Shown: piece by piece, positions 44,767-53,062 of the stretch
How the letters are laid out: every line of letters begins with the position of its first letter
Position numbering within the stretch: position 1 is the first letter of the stretch
Origin: Falsiroseomonas algicola
Lineage (GTDB): Bacteria; Pseudomonadota; Alphaproteobacteria; Acetobacterales; Acetobacteraceae
Assembly (NCBI RefSeq): GCF_011040385.1
Contig: NZ_JAAIKB010000022.1
Span: 1-64,000 of the forward strand
Direction: 5' to 3'
DNA: 64,000 nt
Program-made: the position numbers and the translations under genes
The notes under the pieces: model-generated
The model's database searches: none
What the model was told of the DNA's origin: nothing
The model's input: the letters and a program-made list of their open reading frames with translations, nothing else

Positions 44767-45771
44767 GTGGCGGCGGACGACGACAAGCGGGGGTTGGCGC
44801 TGACCGCGGAGGCGGCGGAGCTGACACCCGGCGGCTCCGTGGCGCCCGCGGTCGCCGAGCGGCTCGAGGCGCATGCCCACGCCGCTCGCGGCGCCTTCGC
44901 GCCCGAGACCGAGCGCGCGCTGCGCAAGGCCTCGGCGGCCTTCACCGCCTGGGCCGCCGAGGCCGGCGTGCCGGCTCTGCCATGCCCGCCGACGGCGGTC
45001 GCCGCCTATGTCGACGCGCTCGCCGCGCGGCCGTTGAAGCCAGCCTCCATCCGCCAGGCGGTCTGGGCGATCGGCGCGCTGCACCGCGCCGCCGGCCTTG
45101 ACGACCCAGTCCGGGCCGAGGCGGTGCGTCTTGCGCTCAAGCGCATGGCACGCGCGCTCGGCACGCGGCAGCGCCAGGCCGCGCCGATCGGCGAGGACGA
45201 CGTCCGCCTGCTGCTGCGCGTCGTCGGCGCCGAGCCCGCGATCCGCCTCCAGCGCGACGTGGCGCTTCTGCTCGTCATGCGCGACCTCCTCGCGCGCCGC
45301 GCCGAGGCCGTGGCGCTCGACGTCGAGGACATCGCCCCGGCGGCGGACGGCAGCGCGACGGCGCTCATCCGCCGCTCGAAGACCGACCAGGAGGGCGGCG
45401 GCGCAATGCTTTGGCTGTCGCCGCGGGCGGCCGCGCACCTGCGCCGCTGGACCACTCTGGCGGGCGTCACGGAGGGTGCGATCTTCCGCCGGCTCAGCAA
45501 GGCGGGCCGGCCGGGTGGCCGGCTCGCGCCCTCCGCCGTCCCGACGATTCTCAAGGGCCTCGCCGCACTCGCCGCCCTCGATCCGGCGGCGTTCTCTGGG
45601 CACTCGGCGCGCGTCGGTATGACGCAGGATCTTGCCGCCTCCGGCTCCGAGCTGCCAGCGATCATGCAGGCGGGCCGCTGGAAGTCGCCGGCCATGCCGG
45701 CGCGCTACGCCGAGCGCGCGCTCGCCGGCCGTGGCGCCGTCGCGCGGTTTTACGCACGACGGGATGGCTAG
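44767..45771 (+). CDS. Tyrosine recombinase / phage-type integrase
   Basis: 334 residues, GTG start. The SAM-like N-terminal core-binding domain (about 30-120) is followed by the catalytic domain: the first Arg in RDLLARRAEAVALDVEDI, a Lys in RRSKTDQEGG, HSARVGMTQ (HxxR), GRWKSPAMPARYAER with the nucleophilic Tyr. Such enzymes integrate or resolve DNA; here it could resolve plasmid dimers or have brought the neighbouring cargo in. GC content is like the plasmid backbone. No clear attachment site was found. Confidence 0.9.
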   Translation: MAADDDKRGLALTAEAAELTPGGSVAPAVAERLEAHAHAARGAFAPETERALRKASAAFTAWAAEAGVPALPCPPTAVAAYVDALAARPLKPASIRQAVWAIGALHRAAGLDDPVRAEAVRLALKRMARALGTRQRQAAPIGEDDVRLLLRVVGAEPAIRLQRDVALLLVMRDLLARRAEAVALDVEDIAPAADGSATALIRRSKTDQEGGGAMLWLSPRAAAHLRRWTTLAGVTEGAIFRRLSKAGRPGGRLAPSAVPTILKGLAALAALDPAAFSGHSARVGMTQDLAASGSELPAIMQAGRWKSPAMPARYAERALAGRGAVARFYARRDG

Positions 45772-45786
45772 GGCGACCTGCACAGG

Positions 45787-45810
45787 AAGGTCCGACCCGG
45801 AGCGGACCTT
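45787..45810 (+). terminator. Hairpin terminator after the recombinase gene
   Basis: AAGGTCCG (45787-45794) pairs perfectly with CGGACCTT (45803-45810) over an 8-base loop, 16 bp after the recombinase stop. A T-tract is lacking. Confidence 0.55.
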
Positions 45811-45814
45811 GGAG

Positions 45815-45905
45815 TTGAACCGGTTTCGTGGACACCTCGAGGCTTGAGACGAAGGTGTTCGGGATGCCGAAATCCACGGTGCCCTACCCGCCGGAGATCC
45901 AGCGG
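45815..45905 (+). pseudogene. Remnant of an IS3-type element (start of orfA)
   Basis: ATG at 45864 opens MPKSTVPYPPEIQRKG, the start of an IS3-family OrfA protein (usual form MPK..PPYPPEFR). It is preceded by a left-end-like stretch with GTTTCGTGGACACCTC. Nothing of the element follows; the frame runs into the convergent MBL gene. Confidence 0.5.
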
Positions 45906-45915
45906 AAAGGGGCCG

Positions 45916-47469
45916 TCAGAACTTCGCAATGGCCAGTTCGATGTCCACGTAGAGTTCCGTCTCGCACAGTGTGATGGTCGGCGCTGCCGTACCAGGGCGC
46001 CGCTCAATACCGGCGTCGCTGCGGATCACCGCCTCACGCGCCACCTCCGCTAGCCGCATGAGGATGGAGGGGCGCGGCAGCGACTTTTCCCAATGCAGTT
46101 TGGTCGCGGTGGCCTGGCTCACCGTGACCAGCGCCACGCGCAGGCGGTGCATCGCCTCCAGCCCGCCCTCCATCAGCGTGGCGTTGTGGCTCGCGTGGTG
46201 GCCCACCTTGTAGATCTCGGTGCGCGCAAGGAGGTCGGCGCCGTCGACGCGCCGCCCATGATAGTCGGGCCACACCACGTCGCGCCAGGAAAGCCAATTG
46301 CCGATCTGCGCGTCACCCGCGAACAGCACTACCGGGTTGTCCCGCGCCGTCGGCGGCCCGAGTTCGAGCGCAAGCACGAGCGAGGTGTTGTTGGTCAGCC
46401 GGTCGTGCTTGAGCGCGAAGGCCTCCGCTACACCGAGGTGGGCGAGGCCGATGCGGCGGAAATCCTGTGCCGGCTCCTCGCCGCGCGCCGCACCCGGCGC
46501 CGCGTCATGCCAGTAGCGCTGCTGGAAGAACGCCATGCCGCGCGTTTCATCGAGCGGGATCTGGAACGACGCCTTGAACGGAGGGTCGCAGTCCGGCGCC
46601 CCCAGCGCTGCCGCCACGGCCGCGAGGTTCCGCTCCGCCGCGGCGAGCCCGGCGAGCGGGTAGCCCTCGCCGGGTTGCCTGGGCTGGTCACGGCGCAGCA
46701 GCGCCAGGTCGCGCGGCGGCCCGAGCACGAAGATCCGCCAATCTCCGCCCGGCCCCTCGATGGGTGGCGCGCCAGGCGAGAGATAGCGCACGCGGTCGCG
46801 GCCGAGCGCGCGCAGCGCCTCGGCCGCGTCGCGGGCGCGCTCGCCCACGCCCGGGCTTTCGCCGAAGAAGCCGAACAGCGCCGACAGCCGGTCGCGGAGC
46901 GCCGCCGCCTCCTCAGCGTGCTCCGGGCCGAGCGAGTCCAGTCGCGTGCGCGCCGTCCACAGCGCGTCCTGCGCCGCGTTGCGCAACCCGACCAGCTCGC
47001 GGGCTATCGGCTCGTTCGCGACATCCTCTGCCCAGGAGCACCAGATGGCCGCCGCCTCGCATGATTCGAAGGCTGCCTTGCCCTGCAGGAAGCCGGACAG
47101 GTGATCCCAGTGTTCGTGCGTGCCGACGACGGCGTCGAGCCGGCCCGCCGTAACGGCCGCGATGTCCGCCGCGGCGGCCTCGGTTCGCCACGGGTCAGGG
47201 TTGTCCTTGGGCCCCGTGCGCTCGGAGTTGTGGGTGCCGCAGTCGATGAGCAGGTGGAAGGGCGCCCCCGCCGTGCCGGGCAGGGTGAGCAGGAAACAAT
47301 CTCCGATGCCGAGGCGGTACATGCGGATACGCAGCCGGTCGAACGACGCCGCCTCGGCGTTGGCGGGCGTCCTTCCCCGCTTGGCGTCCGTGATCTTCCT
47401 GGGGGCGTTCGTGGCGGTGCGTTGGGTGGCCTTCCGGGCCGACCTCCTCGCAGGGCGTTGGACGGCCAT
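45916..47469 (-). CDS. Metallo-beta-lactamase-fold hydrolase of the protease operon
   Basis: 517 residues. After a basic, probably disordered N-terminus (1-43) comes an MBL fold: YRLGIGDCFLL, LLIDCGTH, VVGTHEHWDHLSG (HxHxDH at 118-123), a distal LFAGDAQ and KVGHHASHNAT. The overall pattern is closest to ComEC/Rec2-type hydrolases acting on nucleic acids or phosphodiesters, with a long insert. No signal peptide, so it is cytoplasmic. It starts 5 bp after the protease stop and is the last gene of a three-gene operon. Substrate unknown. Confidence 0.85.
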   Translation of the reverse strand: MAVQRPARRSARKATQRTATNAPRKITDAKRGRTPANAEAASFDRLRIRMYRLGIGDCFLLTLPGTAGAPFHLLIDCGTHNSERTGPKDNPDPWRTEAAAADIAAVTAGRLDAVVGTHEHWDHLSGFLQGKAAFESCEAAAIWCSWAEDVANEPIARELVGLRNAAQDALWTARTRLDSLGPEHAEEAAALRDRLSALFGFFGESPGVGERARDAAEALRALGRDRVRYLSPGAPPIEGPGGDWRIFVLGPPRDLALLRRDQPRQPGEGYPLAGLAAAERNLAAVAAALGAPDCDPPFKASFQIPLDETRGMAFFQQRYWHDAAPGAARGEEPAQDFRRIGLAHLGVAEAFALKHDRLTNNTSLVLALELGPPTARDNPVVLFAGDAQIGNWLSWRDVVWPDYHGRRVDGADLLARTEIYKVGHHASHNATLMEGGLEAMHRLRVALVTVSQATATKLHWEKSLPRPSILMRLAEVAREAVIRSDAGIERRPGTAAPTITLCETELYVDIELAIAKF

Positions 47470-47474
47470 GTCGC

Positions 47475-50400
47475 CTAGTCCCTCCCGTGCAGCAAGGCGA
47501 AGGGCTCGTCGGCGTCGGCCAGCGCCGCGCCGCCGACATAGCCCGAGGTCTCCGCCGTCTCGCGCTCCTTGGCGCGCAGGCGGAGTTCCTCCTTGGTCCG
47601 CTTCGGGTGGCCGACGCGCTTCGAGACGACGTAGCGCGCCGCCTGGCGCTCGCGGTCCCAGATAATCGTGCAGCCGCCGCGCACGAACTCATCCGATCCT
47701 TGGGGCCACCACCGCTGGGTGATCTCGATGACCGTGTCCGCCAGCAGCTCGCCGTCCGGGCCGACACGCCGCGCCGGGCGTACCGAGTGCACCTCGATCC
47801 GCGAAAAGGTGCCGCTCGAAAAGGTACCACGCGGCCCCTCCACTTCGCCTGCGCGGCGCCGTCCGCCGGGCCCCACGGGCTCGCCATCGTCGTCGAAGTC
47901 GAGCAGGCCGAGCTCCTGGCACAGCGCCTTGCGCGGGGCGTCGGGCAAGCGGTCGATGGCGACCTTGATCGTCCGCGCATCGTCGCGCGAGGCCTGCCAC
48001 GCCGCCAGCCGGTCGCCGTCGAGACGCCAGCGTGCCGACATGGCGGCTATCACCTCCCGCAGCGGCGCCAGCGCTTCCGGGTCAAGCGGTCCACCCCAGA
48101 CCAGCGCGGTCGGCGACCAAGTCTCGACGTCTGGCGGCCGGATGCCGCGTTTGCGGAAGCCGTCGATCAGCGCCACGCGGTAGCCGCGACGGTCGTCGGG
48201 GACGAGGTCGCAGTCGGCGGTGATCAGCGCCCGAAGGTACTCGCCGAAGGTCGGCTCGACCGGCGGGCAGTAGTCGAGGGCGCGTACGCACATCCGCAGG
48301 AAATGGCCTGCGACGGTGGCAGCTTCCTGCGCGAGGCGCTCGGCCAGCTCGTCCGGGATCTCGCCGGGCGGCAGCACGCCAGTGCCGTTGCTGGCCAGCC
48401 GGAACAGCCCATCGGCGCGCTCGTTGTAGGCGCGGAGAAAGCCGTCGAACACGGCCGCGACGAGCACCTCTCCCAGTGCGTGCTCGCCCTTGTGCCTCGC
48501 CTCCTGGAAGTCGGTCGGCTTCGGGGGAGTGCCGAGGGCGTCGCGCAGCGCGCCGCGCTGGCCGACTGCCTCGCCGAACTGCCGCGCCAGCTTGCCAAGG
48601 GCGGAGCCGATGCCGGGCCGGCCTTTCGCGCGCCGAATCTCATGGGCTATCAGCCGGGGCATCGTGAAGTGCTGGAACAGCGCGACGAGGTCGGAGAAAG
48701 CCTCGTGCAATGCGAAGGCCTCCGGGTTCGCTGCTTCGCGCCAGCGCGGGTGCAGCCCGTCGAGCAGAGCGTGCGACGTCTCGTGCGCGACGATGTCGTG
48801 CGACAGGCAGGTAAAGACCATGCCGTCGCGCAGGACCTGGCTTCCCGGCTCGCTTTGCGCGCGGAAGTAGCCGAACAGCAGGGCGCGGCGGGCCGGGCTG
48901 TAGTAGGCGTTCGCCTCGCGGATCGCGTGCGGGTAGATCCGAAGCCGCCGGACGAAGCCGCGGCGGAAGGCGCCGTCGTCGTCGCGTGTCACGCGCTCCG
49001 CCCAGAAGGGGGTGCGCCCGAGCGCGCGGCGGAACACGTCCACCGTGCGCATCGCCACGGCGTACGCCATCTGCTGGTGGAACTGTGGCGATCCCTCGCT
49101 CGGCACCAGCCCGTCCTGCGCCAGCACCTCCGGGCGAGAAAGGTTCACGGGCGCGTAGGCGAGGCCCGAGGCAGCGTCGATGTCGATGACCTCGATGTAC
49201 TCGCCGACCGGCCCCGGCTGCACAGCTTCCCATGGCACGGCAACAATGTCCGTGGCGAAGTCGCGCGTGTCCATCGCGGCAGCCAGGGTCGGGTCGATAG
49301 CGAAGATGCGCAGCCGGCGATGCGCGGGCGGCGCCACGGCGGACATCTCCTCACCGCCCGCGGGCCTGTTGCGCGCGGGCGCGGTCCTGGCCGGCGCGGG
49401 CGCCGGCTCGGCGACGGCGGGCGCAGCACCGCCCACCGGGGCGGGCAACGCCTCGCGCAGCGCAGCCTTCAGCGCGACGGAGGCGAGCGGGTCACCGGCC
49501 AACGCCTCCACCACGCGCCGCCGCACCGCGCTCGGCAGACCGGCCGGGTCGTCGGGGTCGTGGCCGTCGAGCGCCTCGCGCGCGGCGGGCGAGCGCTGGG
49601 CGAGCTGCGTCGCCTCGATCTCCAGCATCTCGGCACGCGAGCCGGCGGCGACAACGCCGAAGCCGGTCAGCAGGCGCAGCGCGGCGAAGCGGGCGGTGTC
49701 CGCTTCCTCCGGTGCGTAGACGTCGGCGCGAGGGGGCAAGTCGAGCGCGGCGCGCGCGTCGAGCACGCCGCGGCCGAAATACTTGTGGGGCGCGTTGCCC
49801 TGTGCGGGCTGCGCGGCGGCGGAAAACAGCGCGTGGCGCACCGCCTCTACCCGGCGCCAGCCCGGCATGGCGGCCAAGGCCGCGGCGTACCGCTCGAGCC
49901 ACAAGGCCGCGGCCGCTGCGACCTGCGGCGTAGCGGCCGAGGTGCCGCCGCCGTCCTGGTCCACCACCGCGCCGGCGCCGCGCCGCGCCCATGGGATGTT
50001 GGGCGTCCAGGCCGCGAGCGCTGTGCGCATCTTGCTCGCCGGCCCGTAGCAGCCGGCCATTAGCTGCACCGGGAGGTCAGCGTAGGGCGAGCCGTCGGCG
50101 CGGATGCCCGCCACCGCGAGCACGCGGCGGAAGCGCGCCGGGAAGACGACGGACTCCACCGGCAGTCCGCCGAAATTGTTGCCCGCCGCGGTGACGACGA
50201 CGACCCCCGCCTCGTAGAGCGCGTTGGCTGCGTCGGCCCAAGCCTTGGAAGCGAGGCCGCCCATGCTCATGCTGACAACGTCGCAGCGTGTCTGCGCGTC
50301 GCCTCGCCACCCGAGCACCGTGTCCATTGCCTCCGCTAACGCTGACGTCCGGACCAGCACGACGCGCGGGCAGACGCGGAATGGCGCAACCTCGAAGCCA

Positions 50401-51065
50401 TGCGCGCCGCCGTATTTGCTGCCAGCGAGGATGGCGAGCGTCGCCGTGCCATGGCCCGGGTTGGAAAGGGTGCCGTCGGCGCGGTCGAGTGCCTCATGGG
50501 CGGGACCGCCTTCGTCGTTCCGTTCTACGAAATTGCGCGCGAGGTCGGGACGCAGACCCAGCGGGCAGGTGGTGTGGCTCGCGTCGAACCCGGTGTCGAA
50601 ATGCGCCAGCCGCGTCGCGGGCTTCTGTGCGCCGAGGTGGCGCGCCAGTTCCTCGCGCGCCGCAGCGAGGCCCGAGAACTCGCGACGTAGGAACCAGTTG
50701 TCGCCGGGGCCCCGGGGGTGATCCGCGCGCTGGGGGTTACCGCCCGGGGAGGTGCGCGGCGGGTCGTCGTGGTCGGGGGTGGACCATTCGATGTCGGGCT
50801 CGGCGAAGGCGACGGCGGATCCAGCGCCGAACCCCAGCCCCTCTCTCAGCAGCATGTGGCAGGCGTCCCACGGGTTCGCCCTTTCTGGTAGATCGCCTGT
50901 GACGTGCCAGGCGGGGGCAGCACCGGCGGCGAAGCCCATGGCCTCCCCGCCCGCGGCGGCGGTGGCGGGCATGAGTGGGCGCAGCGCGACCTCAAGGGGC
51001 CGTGCGGCGAGGCCCTGGAGGCGGAGCCGCCCCGCGCCCGGTCTGGTCTGGACGAGCAGGCGCAT
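47475..51065 (-). CDS. Subtilisin (S8) and zinc metallopeptidase fusion protein
   Basis: 1196 residues from the ATG at 51065, which has AAGG upstream and lies 7 bp after the lipoprotein stop. The first half is an S8 protease with a complete set: D157 (HFDTGFD), H205 (PGHGTATL), oxyanion N296 (TAAGNN), S376 (GGGTSAATP). A Pro/Ala linker (around 640) follows. The second half is a gluzincin-like domain: AHETSHALLDG with HETSH at 761-765, then ALHEAFSDLVAL supplying the third ligand. No signal peptide is seen, so it may be cytoplasmic. A double protease of this kind beside an MBL hydrolase is unusual and suggests a conflict or toxin system. Confidence 0.88.
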   Translation of the reverse strand: MRLLVQTRPGAGRLRLQGLAARPLEVALRPLMPATAAAGGEAMGFAAGAAPAWHVTGDLPERANPWDACHMLLREGLGFGAGSAVAFAEPDIEWSTPDHDDPPRTSPGGNPQRADHPRGPGDNWFLRREFSGLAAAREELARHLGAQKPATRLAHFDTGFDASHTTCPLGLRPDLARNFVERNDEGGPAHEALDRADGTLSNPGHGTATLAILAGSKYGGAHGFEVAPFRVCPRVVLVRTSALAEAMDTVLGWRGDAQTRCDVVSMSMGGLASKAWADAANALYEAGVVVVTAAGNNFGGLPVESVVFPARFRRVLAVAGIRADGSPYADLPVQLMAGCYGPASKMRTALAAWTPNIPWARRGAGAVVDQDGGGTSAATPQVAAAAALWLERYAAALAAMPGWRRVEAVRHALFSAAAQPAQGNAPHKYFGRGVLDARAALDLPPRADVYAPEEADTARFAALRLLTGFGVVAAGSRAEMLEIEATQLAQRSPAAREALDGHDPDDPAGLPSAVRRRVVEALAGDPLASVALKAALREALPAPVGGAAPAVAEPAPAPARTAPARNRPAGGEEMSAVAPPAHRRLRIFAIDPTLAAAMDTRDFATDIVAVPWEAVQPGPVGEYIEVIDIDAASGLAYAPVNLSRPEVLAQDGLVPSEGSPQFHQQMAYAVAMRTVDVFRRALGRTPFWAERVTRDDDGAFRRGFVRRLRIYPHAIREANAYYSPARRALLFGYFRAQSEPGSQVLRDGMVFTCLSHDIVAHETSHALLDGLHPRWREAANPEAFALHEAFSDLVALFQHFTMPRLIAHEIRRAKGRPGIGSALGKLARQFGEAVGQRGALRDALGTPPKPTDFQEARHKGEHALGEVLVAAVFDGFLRAYNERADGLFRLASNGTGVLPPGEIPDELAERLAQEAATVAGHFLRMCVRALDYCPPVEPTFGEYLRALITADCDLVPDDRRGYRVALIDGFRKRGIRPPDVETWSPTALVWGGPLDPEALAPLREVIAAMSARWRLDGDRLAAWQASRDDARTIKVAIDRLPDAPRKALCQELGLLDFDDDGEPVGPGGRRRAGEVEGPRGTFSSGTFSRIEVHSVRPARRVGPDGELLADTVIEITQRWWPQGSDEFVRGGCTIIWDRERQAARYVVSKRVGHPKRTKEELRLRAKERETAETSGYVGGAALADADEPFALLHGRD

Positions 51066-51072
51066 GGTGCCT

Positions 51073-52392
51073 TCAGTTCCGTGTCGAAGGTTGCGGTCGA
51101 GGCGGCACGGCGGCGAAGCCCATCGCCGCGGCAAGGCGCTGCGGGTCGAGCCCGCCAAGCCGACGCGCGCATTCGTCGTGGGCGTACCAAAAGCGCCGGG
51201 CGCGCAGCGCGTCGTCCGCGCCGGGGCCTGCCATCCAGACGTGGAGGCCCTCGCTGCGCCGGCTGCCGGCGCCGACCGCGATCGGTCGGTTGAAGTCCTG
51301 CGTAAGCGCGAGCATGCCAAAGGTGCCGAGCCCAAAGCTCGTGGTCACGCCGGCCCGCGCGCCGCCGCCCGAATCGCCGGTGATGCCGCCGAGCAGCGCG
51401 GCGAGCCGCGCCCCGGCCTCTTCGCGCTGGCGGGCAGGATCCGTGCTCTGCGCGCGCAGCGCCTCCGCCGTTGGCGTGCCGCCGGCAAGTTGCGGGAGCT
51501 GCGGCGCCTGCGGCTGGCCCGGCAGGATGCTCTGCAGATCCACCGCCGCGCGGATCGCCTGTTCGGCCGAGTTGGTGAAGCTGTACTCGACGCGACCTGC
51601 GTAAACGACGCGGTTGATGACCACGACCTCCACACGCTCGGCCGCCAGCCGTGCGGAGTCGCCGTGGCAGGCCGCGCGAACCAGCTCGGGCCGCCCCTGC
51701 GCGAGTTCCGCTAGGTCGCGCACCAGCGCCTCCGCCCAGACGACGTCGGTAATGGGGTCGCGCGCCTGGCTGTCCGGGCGGGCTGTCGCGCCGCGCATGA
51801 GGCGGTCGAAGCGCCAAGCGTCGAGCATCAGTTCCTGCATGTTGTCGACCTTGATGGACACGGCGCTCTGGCTGCTCGCACCAAGGCCGAGGCGCGCGCC
51901 GAAATTGCCGAACAGTCCCGACGCGCCGAGTTGGCCCGCGGTGATCCGCCCCACCGTGAGCGCGGGGACAGCAGAGCGCTGCAGGCGCAAGGGGCAGCCG
52001 CTGTCAGCGTGGCCGATCTGGCGTTCCGCGCAATCACTGATGGTGCTTGCAGCCCCGACGACAGGCTTACCGTCCGTGCTGCGCCGCTCCGGCAATGGGC
52101 GGATCTGCGGGCGGCGGCTCTGCTGGTCCTCCAGCAGGTCCAGGACGTCGTCGTGGTGGAAGGAGCCGACACGCAACAGGCTGAAGCGCGCGACTGGGGG
52201 GCTGCCGTCGCGCGGCGGGACGTGGAGGAATACGTCGCCTACCCGCACGTCTTCGCTCATCGGATAGAAGGCGAACATGTTCAGGCGGCGCATCGCGTCG
52301 CCCCACTGCTGCTCCACGTTGATCTCAGGCGGCCTGGTGCAGCCGCCGAGAAGAGCGAGAACGCCTATCGCCGCTGCGGCGCGAAGCGTCAT
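51073..52392 (-). CDS. Predicted lipoprotein, first gene of the protease/MBL operon
   Basis: 439 residues from the ATG at 52392, preceded by GAAGGGAGG. A type II signal peptide is clear: TLRAAAAIGVLALLGGC with lipobox LGGC and lipidated C18. The mature protein, rich in Ala and Arg, has no domain I recognise; it contains SFHHDDVLDLLEDQQSR and a late FGLGTFGMLALTQDFNRPI. It is likely held at the outer or inner membrane facing the periplasm. Downstream partners seem cytoplasmic, so the link between them is not obvious. Confidence 0.8.
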   Translation of the reverse strand: MTLRAAAAIGVLALLGGCTRPPEINVEQQWGDAMRRLNMFAFYPMSEDVRVGDVFLHVPPRDGSPPVARFSLLRVGSFHHDDVLDLLEDQQSRRPQIRPLPERRSTDGKPVVGAASTISDCAERQIGHADSGCPLRLQRSAVPALTVGRITAGQLGASGLFGNFGARLGLGASSQSAVSIKVDNMQELMLDAWRFDRLMRGATARPDSQARDPITDVVWAEALVRDLAELAQGRPELVRAACHGDSARLAAERVEVVVINRVVYAGRVEYSFTNSAEQAIRAAVDLQSILPGQPQAPQLPQLAGGTPTAEALRAQSTDPARQREEAGARLAALLGGITGDSGGGARAGVTTSFGLGTFGMLALTQDFNRPIAVGAGSRRSEGLHVWMAGPGADDALRARRFWYAHDECARRLGGLDPQRLAAAMGFAAVPPRPQPSTRN

Positions 52393-52658
52393 GCCGGCCT
52401 CCCTTCGTCCGGGCGGCGCGCAATCTGGCACTGCCAGGAAACAGCTAACCCGGCCGCGCAATCGTATGACAAGCTTTATTTTCTGGGAGCGGAACAATAC
52501 ATGATCTCGGCTACAGCGCCGCCAACGCCATAAGCGAACGAGATTCGCGGAATCTGAGGGCGACCGGCATGATCCGGCCAAGTGACGCGGCGTTCACCGC
52601 CGCTTCGATCCGGCGACCCGTCACGTCCATCTAACCAGATGGAACCTTCGCCTCGACC

Positions 52659-52907
52659 CTACCTAATCCCCCGCCCGCGCTTCGCAACAAGGTCTTCAGG
52701 CTTCACCTCGATGCCGAGCTTGGACAACCCGAGCAGCACAGCCTGGCGGAAGCGCATCTCCGGGTGCTTGGCGAGAAAATCGCTGATCTGCGGGACCACG
52801 TAGTCGGGCAGGTCAATCGTCGTCATGTGGCCGCGCGCCTGCTGACGCGGCTTGCTCGCCGGCTTCGGCGTCTCGGGCAGAGCCTGTGGCGCTTTGCGGG
52901 CCGGCAT
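52659..52907 (-). CDS. Small DNA-binding-like plasmid protein
   Basis: 82 residues from ATG at 52907 (GGAG upstream). A basic Ala/Pro/Lys N-terminal tail is followed by a compact C-terminus: TTIDLPDYVVPQISDFLA, then MRFRQAVLLGLSKLGIEV, which looks like a short strand-helix-helix of ribbon-helix-helix or CopG-like type. A palindrome GCTATATAGC lies 40 bp upstream, and the same palindrome occurs twice before the ParB-like/DUF932 genes. It is therefore a good candidate for the regulator that binds those sites, including its own promoter. Confidence 0.65.
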   Translation of the reverse strand: MPARKAPQALPETPKPASKPRQQARGHMTTIDLPDYVVPQISDFLAKHPEMRFRQAVLLGLSKLGIEVKPEDLVAKRGRGIR

Positions 52908-52946
52908 GATGGATCTCCGGGGCGGGGATAGCGTCTGACCGCAACA

Positions 52947-52956
52947 GCTATATAGC
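52947..52956. promoter_or_regulatory. Palindromic operator copy 1
   Basis: GCTATATAGC, the core of TGCTATATAGCA found at 55027 and 55097. It sits 40 bp before the start of the 82-residue protein and may overlap its promoter. Confidence 0.55.
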
Positions 52957-53062
52957 CCTATGCTGGTCTGCAACTCCCTTCTCGCTCACCATCCGGCGCG
53001 CATGGCATTCGTCGGCCGTCGCCGGGGCCGCGATTGCGGCCTCCGGCTTCTGGGTAGCCTGC

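Noticed and set aside
47487-50063. 858-codon open frame on the plus strand opposite the fusion protease
   Set aside because: It is antisense to a gene with intact S8 and zincin motifs; its product is low-complexity Arg/Ala/Gly/Val with no motifs, as expected of a GC-rich shadow frame.
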